DNA of 64,000 bases from Epiperipatus broadwayi. Taxonomy: Eukaryota; Onychophora; Udeonychophora; Euonychophora; Peripatidae. Position numbers and translations under genes: made by a program. The stretch is taken from the NCBI GenBank assembly GCA_028023455.1, contig JAQFVV010006340.1, positions 2,809,438-2,873,437 on the forward strand. The letters run 5' to 3'. A model generated the notes under the pieces. The model did not search any database, was not told the origin of the DNA, and saw nothing but the letters and a program-made list of their open reading frames with translations. Positions 25,301 to 37,491 of the stretch are shown one piece after another (within the stretch, counting starts at the first letter, position 1; each line of letters begins with the position of its first letter).

Positions 25301-27334
25301 CAGCAGTATTAAAGAAATTAAGCTATTAGTAAATCTATTTCCTGTTTGGAATCTCCATAGGTTCAATATGATATTTTGTTAATGTTTAAGTTATCAAAAT
25401 CCATATACTAAGTTATATAATAATCTTTATTCTACATTAATTTTATCAATTTTAAATTATTTCTTAAAATAAAACTTTAAAAATAAAAATATTTCTTAAA
25501 ACTAATATTGCATCTTTGCAATACAGAAAAAAGCTGAAATATGAAATTCAGACATAATTTTGTTGTGATTCCTGATAAAAATGTATTTTGAACAAAATAA
25601 TATTTATTTCAACTCCACTTCAAGGATGCACACAATTTTCTGTAAAGATGACATAAAGCAATAAAGTTGATTTTTAAATTAAAAATTCTATTTAGAATTA
25701 AAAAATAATTAAAAATGCTATTTAGAATTAAAAAACAATAATAGCGAAAAATTATCTAGAATAATTATAGTCATTTTTTTAATCAATCACAAATTGTTGT
25801 TTTACATTAGTTTATTAACTTTACTTCTACTAAAAACAATTATTTTTGAATAAAATCCAAGTCTAAACTCATATTTTATCCCCAAAAAATATGTCTCAAA
25901 CAGTTTGCAAAAATAATCATAATTATAAAAATAAACTTTTAAAAATGATCACCCCTCCCCAACATTTGAATAAAGCATGTGCTCCCTTAGGAACTACTAA
26001 AGACTGCTTTGAATACAAATTAAAAACTATCAATCAAAGGCTTTGTTATAGTCTCTCTAGAACATAGACCTGTAGAGATTGGTTGAAAAAATCATTATAT
26101 CTTCATAATCCAGTTTTTTTAGCTTCAAATGAATTTAAAACCGATAAACAGATCATAGAAATAATAGCAAGAATGAATTTAGAGTGAATGATCAAAATCT
26201 CATTAAATGCCTCACAATGAAAAATATATTAAATCATACAAATTAATGTATTTAAAGGAACTATCCATTTTAAAATTAGGTTTAACATGTATTTTTTACA
26301 CCTAAACTCCAGACATAATGTTTTATTTTTTCAAAACATTTAGGAAATCATTTGTCACTCATTTTATTCTGTGATATAATACAGCAAACATTGTGCAAAA
26401 TTTGATGTAAGCAGACAGACTCAAATGTCCAAATTTATCCAACATAAACTTTTGTTAATCATCATAGACACATGTCACAATCATGCATGTGTAAAAATAG
26501 TACACAAAAGCATTTTAAAATTAAAAAATGTTTCTTTTTACTTGCTGACTATTAATTAGTTGTATTAACATAATCATTACTTATATCTACTAAAATTTTA
26601 AAGAAAACTATAAAATAACTAAATTATCAGAAAGCTCATTTCTTAAAGATTAGATATTACTAGAACAAACAATTTGTTTGCAAGCATTCTGACTTAAAGG
26701 GGAGATGTAATGTTATTACCAAAACATGTAAAATTCGTCTCTCACATTTAATTTGAGTGTTATACTTATTAATATCTATGACCTACATTTTAGTTAAATC
26801 AACTGTTTTAAAAATTGCAAGATATAGTTCTCATTTTATATTGTTTATATATTGTCTGTTTTACATTTTTTGGTTTACACCCATAGTGAATTTAAATTGG
26901 ACTCTGATTGATATCATTTATATAAAAGATAGTCTTTTTTATGATTTTGATTGCAGAAAACAAGTGATTTTATTTTTGTGTACAATCTTTTAAGAAAAGA
27001 TAATGCAAGAATATTGACTGCAGAGAGAAAAAAACAGAATTCTTTCGATAATAATAATCTGACAGTTTTATATTATTTTTCTCTTAATCTGCAGCAATAA
27101 ACATTGATTGGATGATTTAAGTAAAGTGATTTCTGATTAAATAATTATAAATGGAAATCTCCACATATCAAACTCCCAATGACTGTCAATTAGTAGTAAT
27201 TGTTAGTTTCATGGCAACATCAAAGATCAAAAGTTATCACTGTTTATATGCCTATAATCTCATCATTTCTATTCTTTACTATATAAATTAATACACTGTA
27301 CAGGCTTACACACATATGCACATATATGTAATAT
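22386..27334. other. AT-rich non-coding stretch
   Basis: Several ORFs of 67-80 codons occur on the plus strand (23110, 24703, 26757), but they are low-complexity Ile/Leu/Phe/Lys-rich and show no motifs. Some stretches near 23.7-25.0 kb faintly suggest an old, heavily mutated coding element, but I could not name it. Confidence 0.4.
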
Positions 27335-27775
27335 AAGAGATTCGAACTCAGACTTTCATACGACAACTCTCCATCCATTTCATCTTGCTGACCCACCTAA
27401 TCATAAACATGTTGAAAAGATAAATAATCACCCATATACATATTTCATGCTAAACCAGCAATCATCAGTTGGTCCAGATTACTATCTCCACACATATATA
27501 CAATCAGTGATCAGATTTATATTAAGATAGCCAATCTTCATACTTTAATTGACAGGCTACAAACTACTCCAACTCACAACTCTTCAGCCGTCTATATAAA
27601 GCTGAGCACTGATTGTATATATGTGTGGAGATAGTAATCTGAACTAATAGATGTTTTCTGGTTTAGCATGAAATACATATATTGGTGATTATTTATCTTT
27701 TCAACATGTGTATAATCAGATGGATCAGCAATATGAGATGGCATAGAGAGTTGTCCTGTGAAAGTCTGAATTTGA
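27335..27775. mobile_element. SINE-like repeat, inverted pair (copies b and c)
   Basis: 27335-27597 is a full-length copy in the orientation of 10857-11135. 27600-27775 is a partial copy in reverse. The arms pair over about 170 bp with a spacer of about 95 bp. The B-box-like GAGATTCGAACTC (read GAGTTCGAATCTC in reverse) lies near 27340. Transcripts through this region would form a long hairpin. Confidence 0.6.
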
Positions 27776-27817
27776 ATTTTTTACTATAATAATTTTAATC
27801 CTTGGAAATATTTAATG

Positions 27818-27819
<2 letters not shown>

Positions 27820-27896
<77 letters not shown>
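27820..27896. repeat. (TA)n microsatellite
   Basis: About 77 bp of uninterrupted TA dinucleotides. Confidence 0.97.
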
Positions 27897-27899
<3 letters not shown>

Positions 27900-28234
27900 A
27901 CCATCCCCCAACACTAATCTTACATCTCCTATGAATAAATAAATACCCAAGGTGCCAATTCTATTGATGATAGAATAAACTACTAATATGACTCTACTTT
28001 GATTTACTATTGAGACTCTTAGAATACTGTTTAACTATAGCTTAGCTCAGTGGGGGGAACAGAGTTCCTTAATAGGTAAAATGCAAATAAAATACAGGAG
28101 GAAATATGAATCGGTAAAAGTAAAATATCTACTGGATTTTGCAATAAATAAGTAATTGAAATTGATAAAGTTCCATCAATCCAAACTAATAAGTTATAGT
28201 TCAAGTTTAACTCCTCCCCTCATCTAAATGCATT

Positions 28235-28330
28235 AAACAACTTTTACTGTATAATGAGTTTAAATTAAATGAAACAAAGATATAACACCCATTAACTTTT
28301 ACTGTATAATAAGTTTAAATTAAGTGACTA
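28235..28330. repeat. Short tandem duplication, about 60 bp units
   Basis: The block 'aacttttactgtataat' followed by 'agtttaaatta' occurs twice, near 28240 and near 28295. Confidence 0.55.
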
Positions 28331-28763
28331 AATTGATATCTATTTAAAAACAATAAGGGGATGTCTCAGGAATTTTACTGTGTAATTTATTTAAAATTTT
28401 ATATTGCGTAATAGCTAATAATTACCAACATAAAAGATAATGACATAAAATTGAATATTGTTCTAATGGAATAGAAGTTAGACAATGAAAGAAATAGCAT
28501 ACGTTTTTATTTCAAATCATTACCTAAATAATAACTAGGTGCATAAACTTCTCCATAAATTTATCAAGTAATTAGGCATTTCATATAATGTTTGGATCGA
28601 GAAAATAATATCAGATTTGAACATATTCATTATTAAGTTCATGAAATAGTGCAATTATGTCATATTGGATGTGTAGGTGGGGAAACTAAGAATATGAATG
28701 CATGTAAAAGAACAACTCTCAACAATGTTTTTAAATAAATGAAACATTTATTACATTATATAG

Positions 28764-29060
28764 TCAAAGTCAACATTTTATACTTTTACTTCAAACATAT
28801 ACATGTTATTAGCTAATTCCAATATTCATTACTAAATAAACTAACATTGGAGTAGTTAAACATTAAAATCAACTTCTTTGTACTTTTACTTCAAACATAT
28901 ACATGCTATTAGCTAATTCTAATATGTTTTATTAAACATTTATTAACAAACTAATGCTCAAGTAAACAAACATTAAAAGAAACATTTTTATACTTTTACT
29001 TCAACTATATATGTGTCATCAGCTATTTCTAATATTCTGTGTCAACCAAACCAACATGGG
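28764..29060. repeat. Three tandem units of about 110 bp
   Basis: The string 'tacttttacttcaa' followed by 'catatacatg' and 'ttagctaatt' appears in three successive units (about 28784, 28880 and 28990), with linking 'aacattaaaa' segments. Confidence 0.65.
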
Positions 29061-32000
29061 TAATTAAACAATGCAATATGAATCTAAACATATGACCTAG
29101 AGAGGTCACACTATTCTTTATAAGTCAATTGATCAAATGTATTAACTAGCTACACTTTTTTTTCACTTTCCTTTTACTCATTCAAGATGAGGATGAATCA
29201 TTCTGAGGATTTGATTTCAAATGGAAAATAAATTAGTATGATATAATTTGAAATGTTTACTCAAGACTTACAAATCCAGTGATAAATTTCTTCCATACCT
29301 TCAGGATCAATAGTATTTTGTGCATGCTTCTATATTATGCACCTGTTACCTTCTTAATTCTAATAATATAAACAGCAAAATATAGTGATTCCCTAACCTT
29401 ATTCAGAGATTCAAGATTGGAGTGAACTTGGTCTCATCACAGAAAACAAGGGAAATACACTGCTTCACTTCATATAATATAATCATCATAATATACAAAT
29501 GCTTAATCTAGGAAATATAATCCACTCATGACAAATATTTAAATAAAGTAAGGGAGAGTTCTTTCAATCCCTGACAATATAATATATATCCTAAATGATT
29601 TTTTCCTCATAGCTCCTTAACACATTTCATTTCAAACATTAAAAAAATTCATACTTAGATAGATTCCTAATTTTTTCATTTCTTTTGGTATATGATATCA
29701 TCCAAAATTGACTGGAAAATTACAAATCAAGCAACTATAAATTTATCAATTATATAAATGAATTGCACAAAACAGGCACACACATACATAACAATACACA
29801 AACCAATTTCAAATCATATTTGATACATAGATATTACACCAACATTAACTAATAAATTGAAATAAAATTTTAATTTATGATGAACTGTAAATCTTTTAAA
29901 TTTGAATCATAATAATTAATATTAAATTGACCTCATAACCTCTGACCACACAAAGATGAAATAATACTTTTTATGCATTTACCCCTCTTTTAAATTAGCT
30001 GTTGGCTTCATGATAGCAAATAAATATTTCTACCACTAATGTAAGCATATAGAATACATAAAAAAAATTATATCAAAATAACAATCACTTACCCAGTATA
30101 ATATTGTCATATTATATATTTAAGATTATCTTGGAGCAAAAGAAAATAATAAAAAAATAAAGACAAATAAATTGATCTACCTATCTACTATATATTAACA
30201 ACAAAAGGAATGATTACATTTTCTTCAGCTGGAAAATAAAAGTTCATTCATACAGACTGCAATTAATGTTTCTTATTCATATAGGAAGATAATGGCAATA
30301 ATTATAAAACAGATAGATGTTAGTAGACATATAAACAAATTCCTTCAGGATGGACAATACACTATTTTTGGGGTACCCAATTAAAGAGCAGTTTCTAAAG
30401 TTCTTAGCAAATAGCTAATTAAAATTGCTGACAATATAGCATGCAAAGTATTCACTATATATATTTTTTGATAATGACAAATTACATTTACTGCTGCAGA
30501 TTTCTAGTCATATTTTACCATTTAATTAACTGGTGGTTTCACATTTTAATAACTCAGCTATCAGTCTTGCAAATTTCAAAAGGGAACATCAGTTTTCCAT
30601 CAACTAACATTGACTGTAATTACATTTATCAACATCTCAATATATTTTAAACATGAGCAGAAAGCTAGTCATGTGTTTAAGCCCTCCAACTCTAAAGTGG
30701 TGTGCACTGAGGCTAACAATTGTAAAAGGAAGATTTAAGATATGTATTTTATCATCAATGATAACAACATGATCAAATATGCATTTGCATACCTTATCAT
30801 TTTTCAATATCACAGCAATGATTTGAAAATCTATTTTCGCCATGAATATAAGGGACAAAACTTCAAAAGTACTAGGCCTGATTAATTTACATTAATTGAT
30901 TTTGTTACCACTAATAGCTTTTTCATCCAGTGTATTAAAGTATTCATATATACAATGAATTTATAATAATTTATCAAAGGTCATCCATTAGGTGAATAGT
31001 TAGTTGCTTTATGGTATTCACTTAATTCTACATAATTCTTTAAATGACAATATATTTTAGTGATAGATTAATTATAAATGAGAAGAACAATGAGAAAATG
31101 TACACACTTAATGTTCATGCTCTTCTACTCATGTTAAGTTATATGCACATTCAATATAGATTAGTTATCCATTAGTTATATAAGCCATGCATTCAGTTCC
31201 TTAATCCTCTGAGCCATGAATGATTAGGTATATTTTTCAGCCAATAATAACAATTAGGGCATATTACACTAAATTATGCACACACATCCTTTCATTTGAA
31301 TTTTATTTTTCTGTAGCCAGAATAATTTTTTAATCTAGAGTTTATGAAATGTTTTGTTAAAAAGTTCAGCATAACTTTTCCCATAAAATAGCAAAATTCA
31401 TACAATTTAATTTTCTCTTTAATATTAAAGGGTAAGTTTATATCATTTGAACTGGAGTTATAAACACACACATGCATTTTAAACGATGATATTAAATCTA
31501 AAGTTAGTTAATTGAAAACATAGGGTGATATACCTTGTTTGAAGTTCCATACTTTTTTTTATCTTCCAAAAAAAATTTTTTTAACTCGTTTCATATAAGA
31601 AAATTAATACTTAAAAAAATCATACTTTTGATTTTTATTGAATATTACTGCTTAATTTTGGAAGAACCACTTTGTAGAGAGAGAGAGAGAGAAAGGACTG
31701 TAATAATGCAGATTACTTTTTTATATTATCCCCCTTTTATTATCGATTATTACTTAGATATTCATTTCTTCCACCAATCAAAAGGTTACTCCCACCAAAG
31801 GTCAATTTCAAAAAGATCAATCCCACACTTTGCACTGAGATAATTAGCTGAAAATATACAATAACTTTTTCTCTCTTGAAAATGAAAAACAAAAAATTGT
31901 CTTCTAAATAATATTAATTAAATTGAATCAATAAAAAAATATGTTCTGCATTTCTACAGTAATAAATAAAAAAATAATTATTTAGCAAATAAAATAATTG

Positions 32001-32618
32001 ATAGTGTATTCGGTCTATCTAAAAATCCACCAATCCATTAATCACTCAAAATGTGTTTAAATTAGTTATCAAAGATATTTATTGAAAATTTAAATATTTC
32101 ACTGTGAAACATAATATTTAGTATTTTAATTAAGTACATGAATAAAATATAAAGTTGTAAGATGGCACAAACATCTATCCACACACACATATACTGCACT
32201 AAGTACTAAACCAATCTGATCAAAATAGAAGTTTCTGTGATCATGAGTCAAATATATTGTACTAACTATGCTATGAATTAGAGTATCAGTGAGCAAATAA
32301 ACCAGAAAATCATGAAAACAATATCAACCACTGTCTTACAGACAAATAAGATAAATCTGGATCAACTTAATTTATATTCCAACAAAATCCATGACAAGCG
32401 ACCCCCCCCTTTCTATCATTAAATACCCATCAAAGCAATACTAATTGACTTAAAACTTTCTAAATAATATCTGCAAGTACTTTCTAAACATGGGTTTGGA
32501 ATATTAATTTAAATTTTTTTTAAAATTTCAGGTTATTTCATTTTTTTAGTTAAATGCCACTGGTTAGTACTAACACAGTGCTATCTACTTAAAATTGGTT
32601 TCCAGTGCCTATTCAGAA
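29061..32618. other. AT-rich non-coding stretch
   Basis: No gene or repeat could be supported apart from a 20-bp GA tract near 31675-31694. Small ORFs (30441, 30637, 31292, 31535) are low-complexity and have no motifs. Confidence 0.45.
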
Positions 32619-32837
32619 TGTTGCAATATATATATATATATATATATATATTGCAACAATTTATATAAATTGTACTGTATTTTGATATATATATATATAT
32701 ATATCAAAATACAGTACAATTTATATAAATTATATTCTTTTAGAAGTACTTTCAACTATACACTTTGTAGTCTTTATCAACTATATAATGTTGAATAATC
32801 AAAACGAGACAACCCTTAACAATACCCATAGTTCAAT

Positions 32838-33602
32838 TCAGATTTCCCACAATTCTGTTATCTTAACATTTGATGACTGGCAATTTATTAACATTTGACG
32901 ATTTCTTGAAATCAACATAGCCTCTTTTATTTTACGTTTATTATGACAACATTCAATTTGAATAATTTTCATATTTTTATAATCAAATTTAAATCCATAT
33001 TGACAAGATTTATTATGATCAAATATAACAGATGATGAAGGTTTATTTACATCTGTTCCATATTGATTCTCTTTTTGAATTCTATTATATAAAAACATAT
33101 GTTCTTTTATTCTCTTCTCAAATGTACACTTAGATTCACCAATGTATTGTATGTCGCATCCACATATCAATCTATATATAATAGAATTTTGATTAAACGT
33201 GGAATTTTGAATTTTAGAATTATTAAGCAATCTATTTATGTTATTTGTAGAGAAAAAAGCAATATGACACAAACCATTATAAATTTTTCTAATAAACTTG
33301 ACCTGCTCATCTGATATAAATGGCATTGAAATCCATTTCATTTTGATATTTTTATTTTTAATTTTATTATAGTGTTGATTTCTTTTAAATCCTTTAATAA
33401 TATTAGCAATAGCATTTTTATAATAGCCAATTTTTAACAAGTCATTAACAAATAAATGTACATTTTTAATTTTATCACTAGAATATTTGAATAATTTTTC
33501 ATTTCGAAATAAGAATGATTTCAATCCAGACAGCTTATGACACATAGGTACATGTGATTCATATGGAATAAAACCTCTAGTTCCAATTGGTTTAATTAAC
33601 AC
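32838..33602 (-). pseudogene. Penelope-like element protein, C-terminal GIY-YIG endonuclease fragment (left arm)
   Basis: A 254-codon ORF. Residues about 70-130 match the linker after the reverse transcriptase in Penelope-like proteins: a Trp-Ile-Ser-Met-Pro-Phe-Ile segment takes the place of the usual 'lPyi.g.s'. Residues about 150-225 are a GIY-YIG nuclease: IIYRLICGC, then YIGESK, then KRIKEH, and a downstream SSSVIFDHNKSCQ segment. The first motif reads I-I-Y, not G-I-Y. The polymerase domain is missing, and the ORF simply begins at the palindrome centre. The protein would nick DNA for retroelement insertion; as a truncated copy it is presumably non-functional. Confidence 0.8.
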
Positions 33603-33614
33603 AAATTGAAACTA

Positions 33615-34354
33615 GAGGTTTTATTCCATATGAATCACATGTACCTATGTGTCATAAGCTGTCTGGATTGAAATCATTCTTATTTTGAAATGAAAAATTA
33701 TGCAAATATTCTAGTGATAAAATTAAAAATGTACATTTATTTGTTAATGACTTGTTAAAAATTGGCTATTATAAAAATGCTATTGCTAATATTATTAAAG
33801 GATTTAAAAGAAATCAACACTATAATAAAATTAAAAATAAAAATATCAAAATGAAATGGATTTCAATGCCATTTATATCAGATGAGCAGGTCAAGTTTAT
33901 TAGGAAAATTTATAATGGTTTGTGTCATATTGCTTTTTTCTCTACAAATAACATAAATAGATTGCTTAATAATTCTAAAATTCAAAATTCAAAGTTTAAT
34001 CAAATTTCTATTATATATAGATTGATATGTGGATGCGGCGTACAATACATTGGTGAATCTAAGTGTACATTTGAGAAGAGAATAAAAGAACATATGCTTT
34101 TATATAATAGAATTCAAAAAGAGAATCAATATGGAACAGATGTAAATAAACCTTCATCATCTGTTATATTTGATCATAATAAATCTTGTCAATATGGATT
34201 TAAATTTGATTATAAAAATATGAAAATTATTCAAATTGAACATTGTCATAATAAACGTAAAATAAAAGAGGTTATGTTGATTTCAAGAAATCGTCAAATG
34301 TTAATGAATCACCAGTCATCAAATGTTAAGATAACAGAATTGTGGGAAATCTGA
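33615..34354 (+). pseudogene. Penelope-like element protein, C-terminal GIY-YIG endonuclease fragment (right arm)
   Basis: The inverted twin of 32838-33602. The open part starts at 33752 (200 codons), but the homologous reading continues upstream to about 33615 and is cut by a TGA near 33690 where the left arm has an Arg codon, a CpG-type change. Linker and nuclease motifs are as in the left arm (CGVQYIGESKCTFEKRIKEH). A few residues differ between the arms (for example AMLI/VMLI, INCQ/MNHQ), showing independent drift since duplication. Confidence 0.8.
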
Positions 34355-34407
34355 ATTGAACTATGGGTATTGTTAAGGGTTGTCTCGTTTTGATTATTCA
34401 ACGTTAT

Positions 34408-34452
34408 ATAGTTGATAAAGACTACAAAGTGTATAGTCGAAAGTACTTCTAA
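34408..34452 (+). ncRNA. Degenerate hammerhead-like motif in Penelope-like terminal sequence
   Basis: TTGATAA stands in place of the CTGANGA core. GACTA pairs with TAGTC as stem II, GAAA follows, then GTACTTC gives a loopless stem III (AGU/ACU). TAG just before the core pairs with CTA just after the cleavage base. Two core positions are changed, so it should be inactive. The mirrored copy lies near 32735-32790 on the minus strand. Hammerheads in Penelope-like terminal repeats are established knowledge. Confidence 0.4.
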
Positions 34453-34557
34453 AAATATAATTTATATAAATTGTACTGTATTTTGATATATATATTGATT
34501 TGTATATTACATATATTGTGAAACGAATACAGATATCAAACTTTATTTATTATATAT

Positions 34558-36754
34558 TGTAATGATCCGGAGAAGGCGACTTCATGTAATCTGCACTACA
34601 GGGCGCCATCTAAGCATTTGAACCTAGAAAAATTTATAAAGTAGGCAGATACGTAAGTCAAAAAAAAAATTTTTTTTTTTATTTTGATTCCGGACGTTAG
34701 CCCATGTCACTAGCTCAGTGGAATAGCAGAGATTTACTAAGATAATCTAAGAGTATATATAAAAAAAGAATAAAATAAGCCACTGCCAGTAATTAACATT
34801 CAAAAATTTATTTACGCACATATATATATATAAGATTTAAAATTGTTTTAGTATCAGTTTACATTTTAACATTTAACATTATTTTTAACTTTACTTTAAT
34901 TTACATTTAATTACTATTATATTATAATTTTACATTTTAATTAAGTTCGCACATATAAATTTATGAAAGCTTGTTTATAATGTTGAATATAGATCGGTTA
35001 CATAGATTTCACGGTCAAAAACATTTCAAAAGAAACATAAACGATCAAAATACAAAATTATTGATTACTGACAATTGCGGAGGGAAATTTATATGTAACC
35101 CAATAGTATTCACCATAAGATACTTGCATTGTCACCAATAACTTAAAAGACATCTGAATAAATACATTTTAGATATTCACCGTAAGGTATCATTATTTAT
35201 CGAATGTCTATATATTTTGATCAAATATGAAAACCCAAAACATACTTAACCGATAACCAATCCATGCAAGCGTCTATAAACAACTTAAATTTAATGCATT
35301 TTTATTTAGGGTCAAGTATGAATAGACTACATAGATTTGCATTTGAAAATAAAATATTCTATCCCTATTTAACCTTAGGCTAAAATTCGCAGTCAAACTG
35401 GCATCAATTCATCTGATATATCAATGTATTCAATGTAATACGGAATACGTCAGCACCAAAAAGATTAAGAGAAGGCATTGACCCTCATCAGATAGGAATA
35501 TGACATCTATCAGACAAGAAGAGCAATAAAAAAAAAACTCCATAGAAAGGAACTGCACTCTGCGTCTTATAATTCCTTCCATAGGCAAAACAGGAGAGTG
35601 CAGCGTACTTATAAACGATTTTGCCAGTAGCGAATCTCCGACTACATCTACTAACTACATCAATATATCCAATCCATTGACCCAATTTAACAACGAAACA
35701 AATAACCTAAGATTACCCTCCCCTAATATAACTTTACAAATCTATACAGCCATTCACGCCCGACTTAAGTTTAACATTGATATATTTTAATTTATCGGAA
35801 AACAGAAATCATAAATAAACTTAAAGAACAAAGTTAAATAAATGGAAATGATTTTAAATAAATAAATAACAAATACATCAAATAACATTATTAATGAAGA
35901 ATTTAGTTTGGTCAGATAGGATTCTATTGCATTATTTACTAAAAAGTTTTAAAATTTAGAGTTCTTATTGTTTCAAGTGAATATAAAGTTCTTACAATTT
36001 TTAAAATGTCCAACTGTATCCGTTGCTTGCCATGAACGTGAATTCCCACGCCGTCCTAAAATTGGTATTCTGTTGGCTGATTTATTTATCCATCCGGAGG
36101 TTTTTTGCTTTAACTGGTCCTCAATGTAGAAAAACGATAGTTCATTTCTTTTTCTTTCTTAGCAAAGCTGAAGGGATTGAATCGTGCATCTTTTTTCAAT
36201 CCCTTCTCCTTCACTTCCGCACTAACACATATCTCTCACATCGTAATAAATCAATAACTAACTAATAATTTCCAAACTTGTCCTTTTTATATTAATGTGA
36301 AGGATTGAATTTACATTACGTCACCGATGTGATGGTCCTTTCGCTGCAGTCCGATTCCATAGGGATTTCTTCTTATTTGCTAACAGTTTCTATTGTTTTC
36401 CTATCTGACCGATGTTTTTACATTTAAATGCCCAAGGCTGGTTTACATTTAACTAATTAACAATCATTTCCATTTCTGATTAATTAACCTGTTTTCCAAA
36501 TCAAAAATATATTTAAAGATATAATTTTATCTCCAAATCTTTTTAAAATTTAGTTTTAAAATACTTTTTCTTTAATAAAGTTTTATTTTAATAATTTTTC
36601 ATTATCTGTGCGATTTAACATATACGAGTTTAAGATGATATTTAATTTCAATTTTTAATTCTTAAAGAAAATTTTTAAATGCGAACTTTTTAATTTACTT
36701 TCATGTTTAATAAATTAAAAAAAAACAATGTAACGAACGTCTGTGCTCGTTACA
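34558..36754 (-). repeat. Family A copy 1, 3' LTR (left)
   Basis: About 2197 bp. It starts TGTAATGATCCGGAG on the plus strand and ends CTCGTTACA. The end forms a hairpin with an 8-bp stem, TGTAACGA/TCGTTACA, and a 10-nt loop (36729-36754). An internal 12-bp hairpin, GAAGGGATTGAA/TTCAATCCCTTC, lies at 36170-36206. Confidence 0.85.
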
Positions 36755-37471
36755 TATCAGTAAAGTTGCTTAAAAAAATGATCAAAAAAAATATATATTT
36801 TACTTAGGGTTAGTAATTGCGGTACACGATTGACAAAGACATTTACAAAACATCTGGTTAATAATTTTACAAAAAGACTATATACAAAAAGAAAAAAAAA
36901 ATGTTGACTATCGCTTACCTAAGGACCATTTATGTTTACACCCCTCCCCACAAGAGTTCTATTTTATTTTATACATTTTATTTTTACACATGGCATGACA
37001 AGCAAGTTATTTTATAAATTATTTATTTAAGAAGGTTGCATTGAAGTAAATATATTTTGAAAGATAATGGATTTATACGTGTATATTTGCAGCACAATTA
37101 TAGATACCACCAACTTATTTATGACTAATTAAAATGCTTAAATAGGATTACACTGAAGTAAATTCCCAATGGTACTCATCGTAAGGTACCACATTTCGAT
37201 CATAAACTTACATGGCTGTGCGCGCCTATACACGTTAAAGCATAATATATATCAACAAAAAAAAAACATATTTATTGCAACCTTTTGACTTTTTTTTTAA
37301 CAAAGTTTAGTTTTTTAAATTTTTTTCACTTTCTTGTGTTTAATATATATGCACAATTTCTTTTACTGGCAGAGCTTTTATAAGATTTAAAGTATACGAC
37401 TATATGTAAATAGATACAAATATTTCATTTTGACAAAATTTGCTCAGGGTATTTGTGGTTTATTAAAGATG

Positions 37472-37489
37472 GCCTGAGTTGGTTTGCCA
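37472..37489 (-). other. Candidate primer-binding site, family A copy 1
   Basis: The plus strand ends in CCA (37487-37489), two bases before the LTR start TGTAACG at 37492, so the minus strand reads TGGCAAACC just after the LTR. The same CCA-GT spacing recurs at 60291-60295. I cannot assign the tRNA. Confidence 0.45.
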
Positions 37490-37491
37490 GT

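Larger units (their letters stand above)
32619..34498. mobile_element. Head-to-head Penelope-like element ends forming a 1.9-kb palindrome
   Basis: The left arm (about 32684-33588) and right arm (33603-34495) are near-identical inverted copies separated by a 14-nt spacer. Each encodes the C-terminal part of a Penelope-like protein, reading outward from the centre. At the left edge the terminal 'ctgtattttgatatata' block occurs a third time in reverse (32657-32690), and TTGCAATATA...TATATTGCAA forms another palindrome at about 32619-32657. Inverted, partially duplicated termini are a known habit of Penelope-like elements. A foldback artefact of assembly is an alternative, but the arms differ at several sites, which argues against it. 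Confidence 0.75.

Noticed and set aside
35488-35685. 65-codon minus-strand ORF with copies at 38422 and 61260
   Set aside because: It is LTR sequence. The 58-kb copy is frameshifted and no domain is visible. Sense orientation makes it slightly more tempting, but length and divergence do not support a gene.
36023-36265. 80-codon ORF also present at 38950-39192
   Set aside because: It is conserved only because it lies in the two LTRs of one recent element, antisense to the inferred orientation, and is broken in copy 2.
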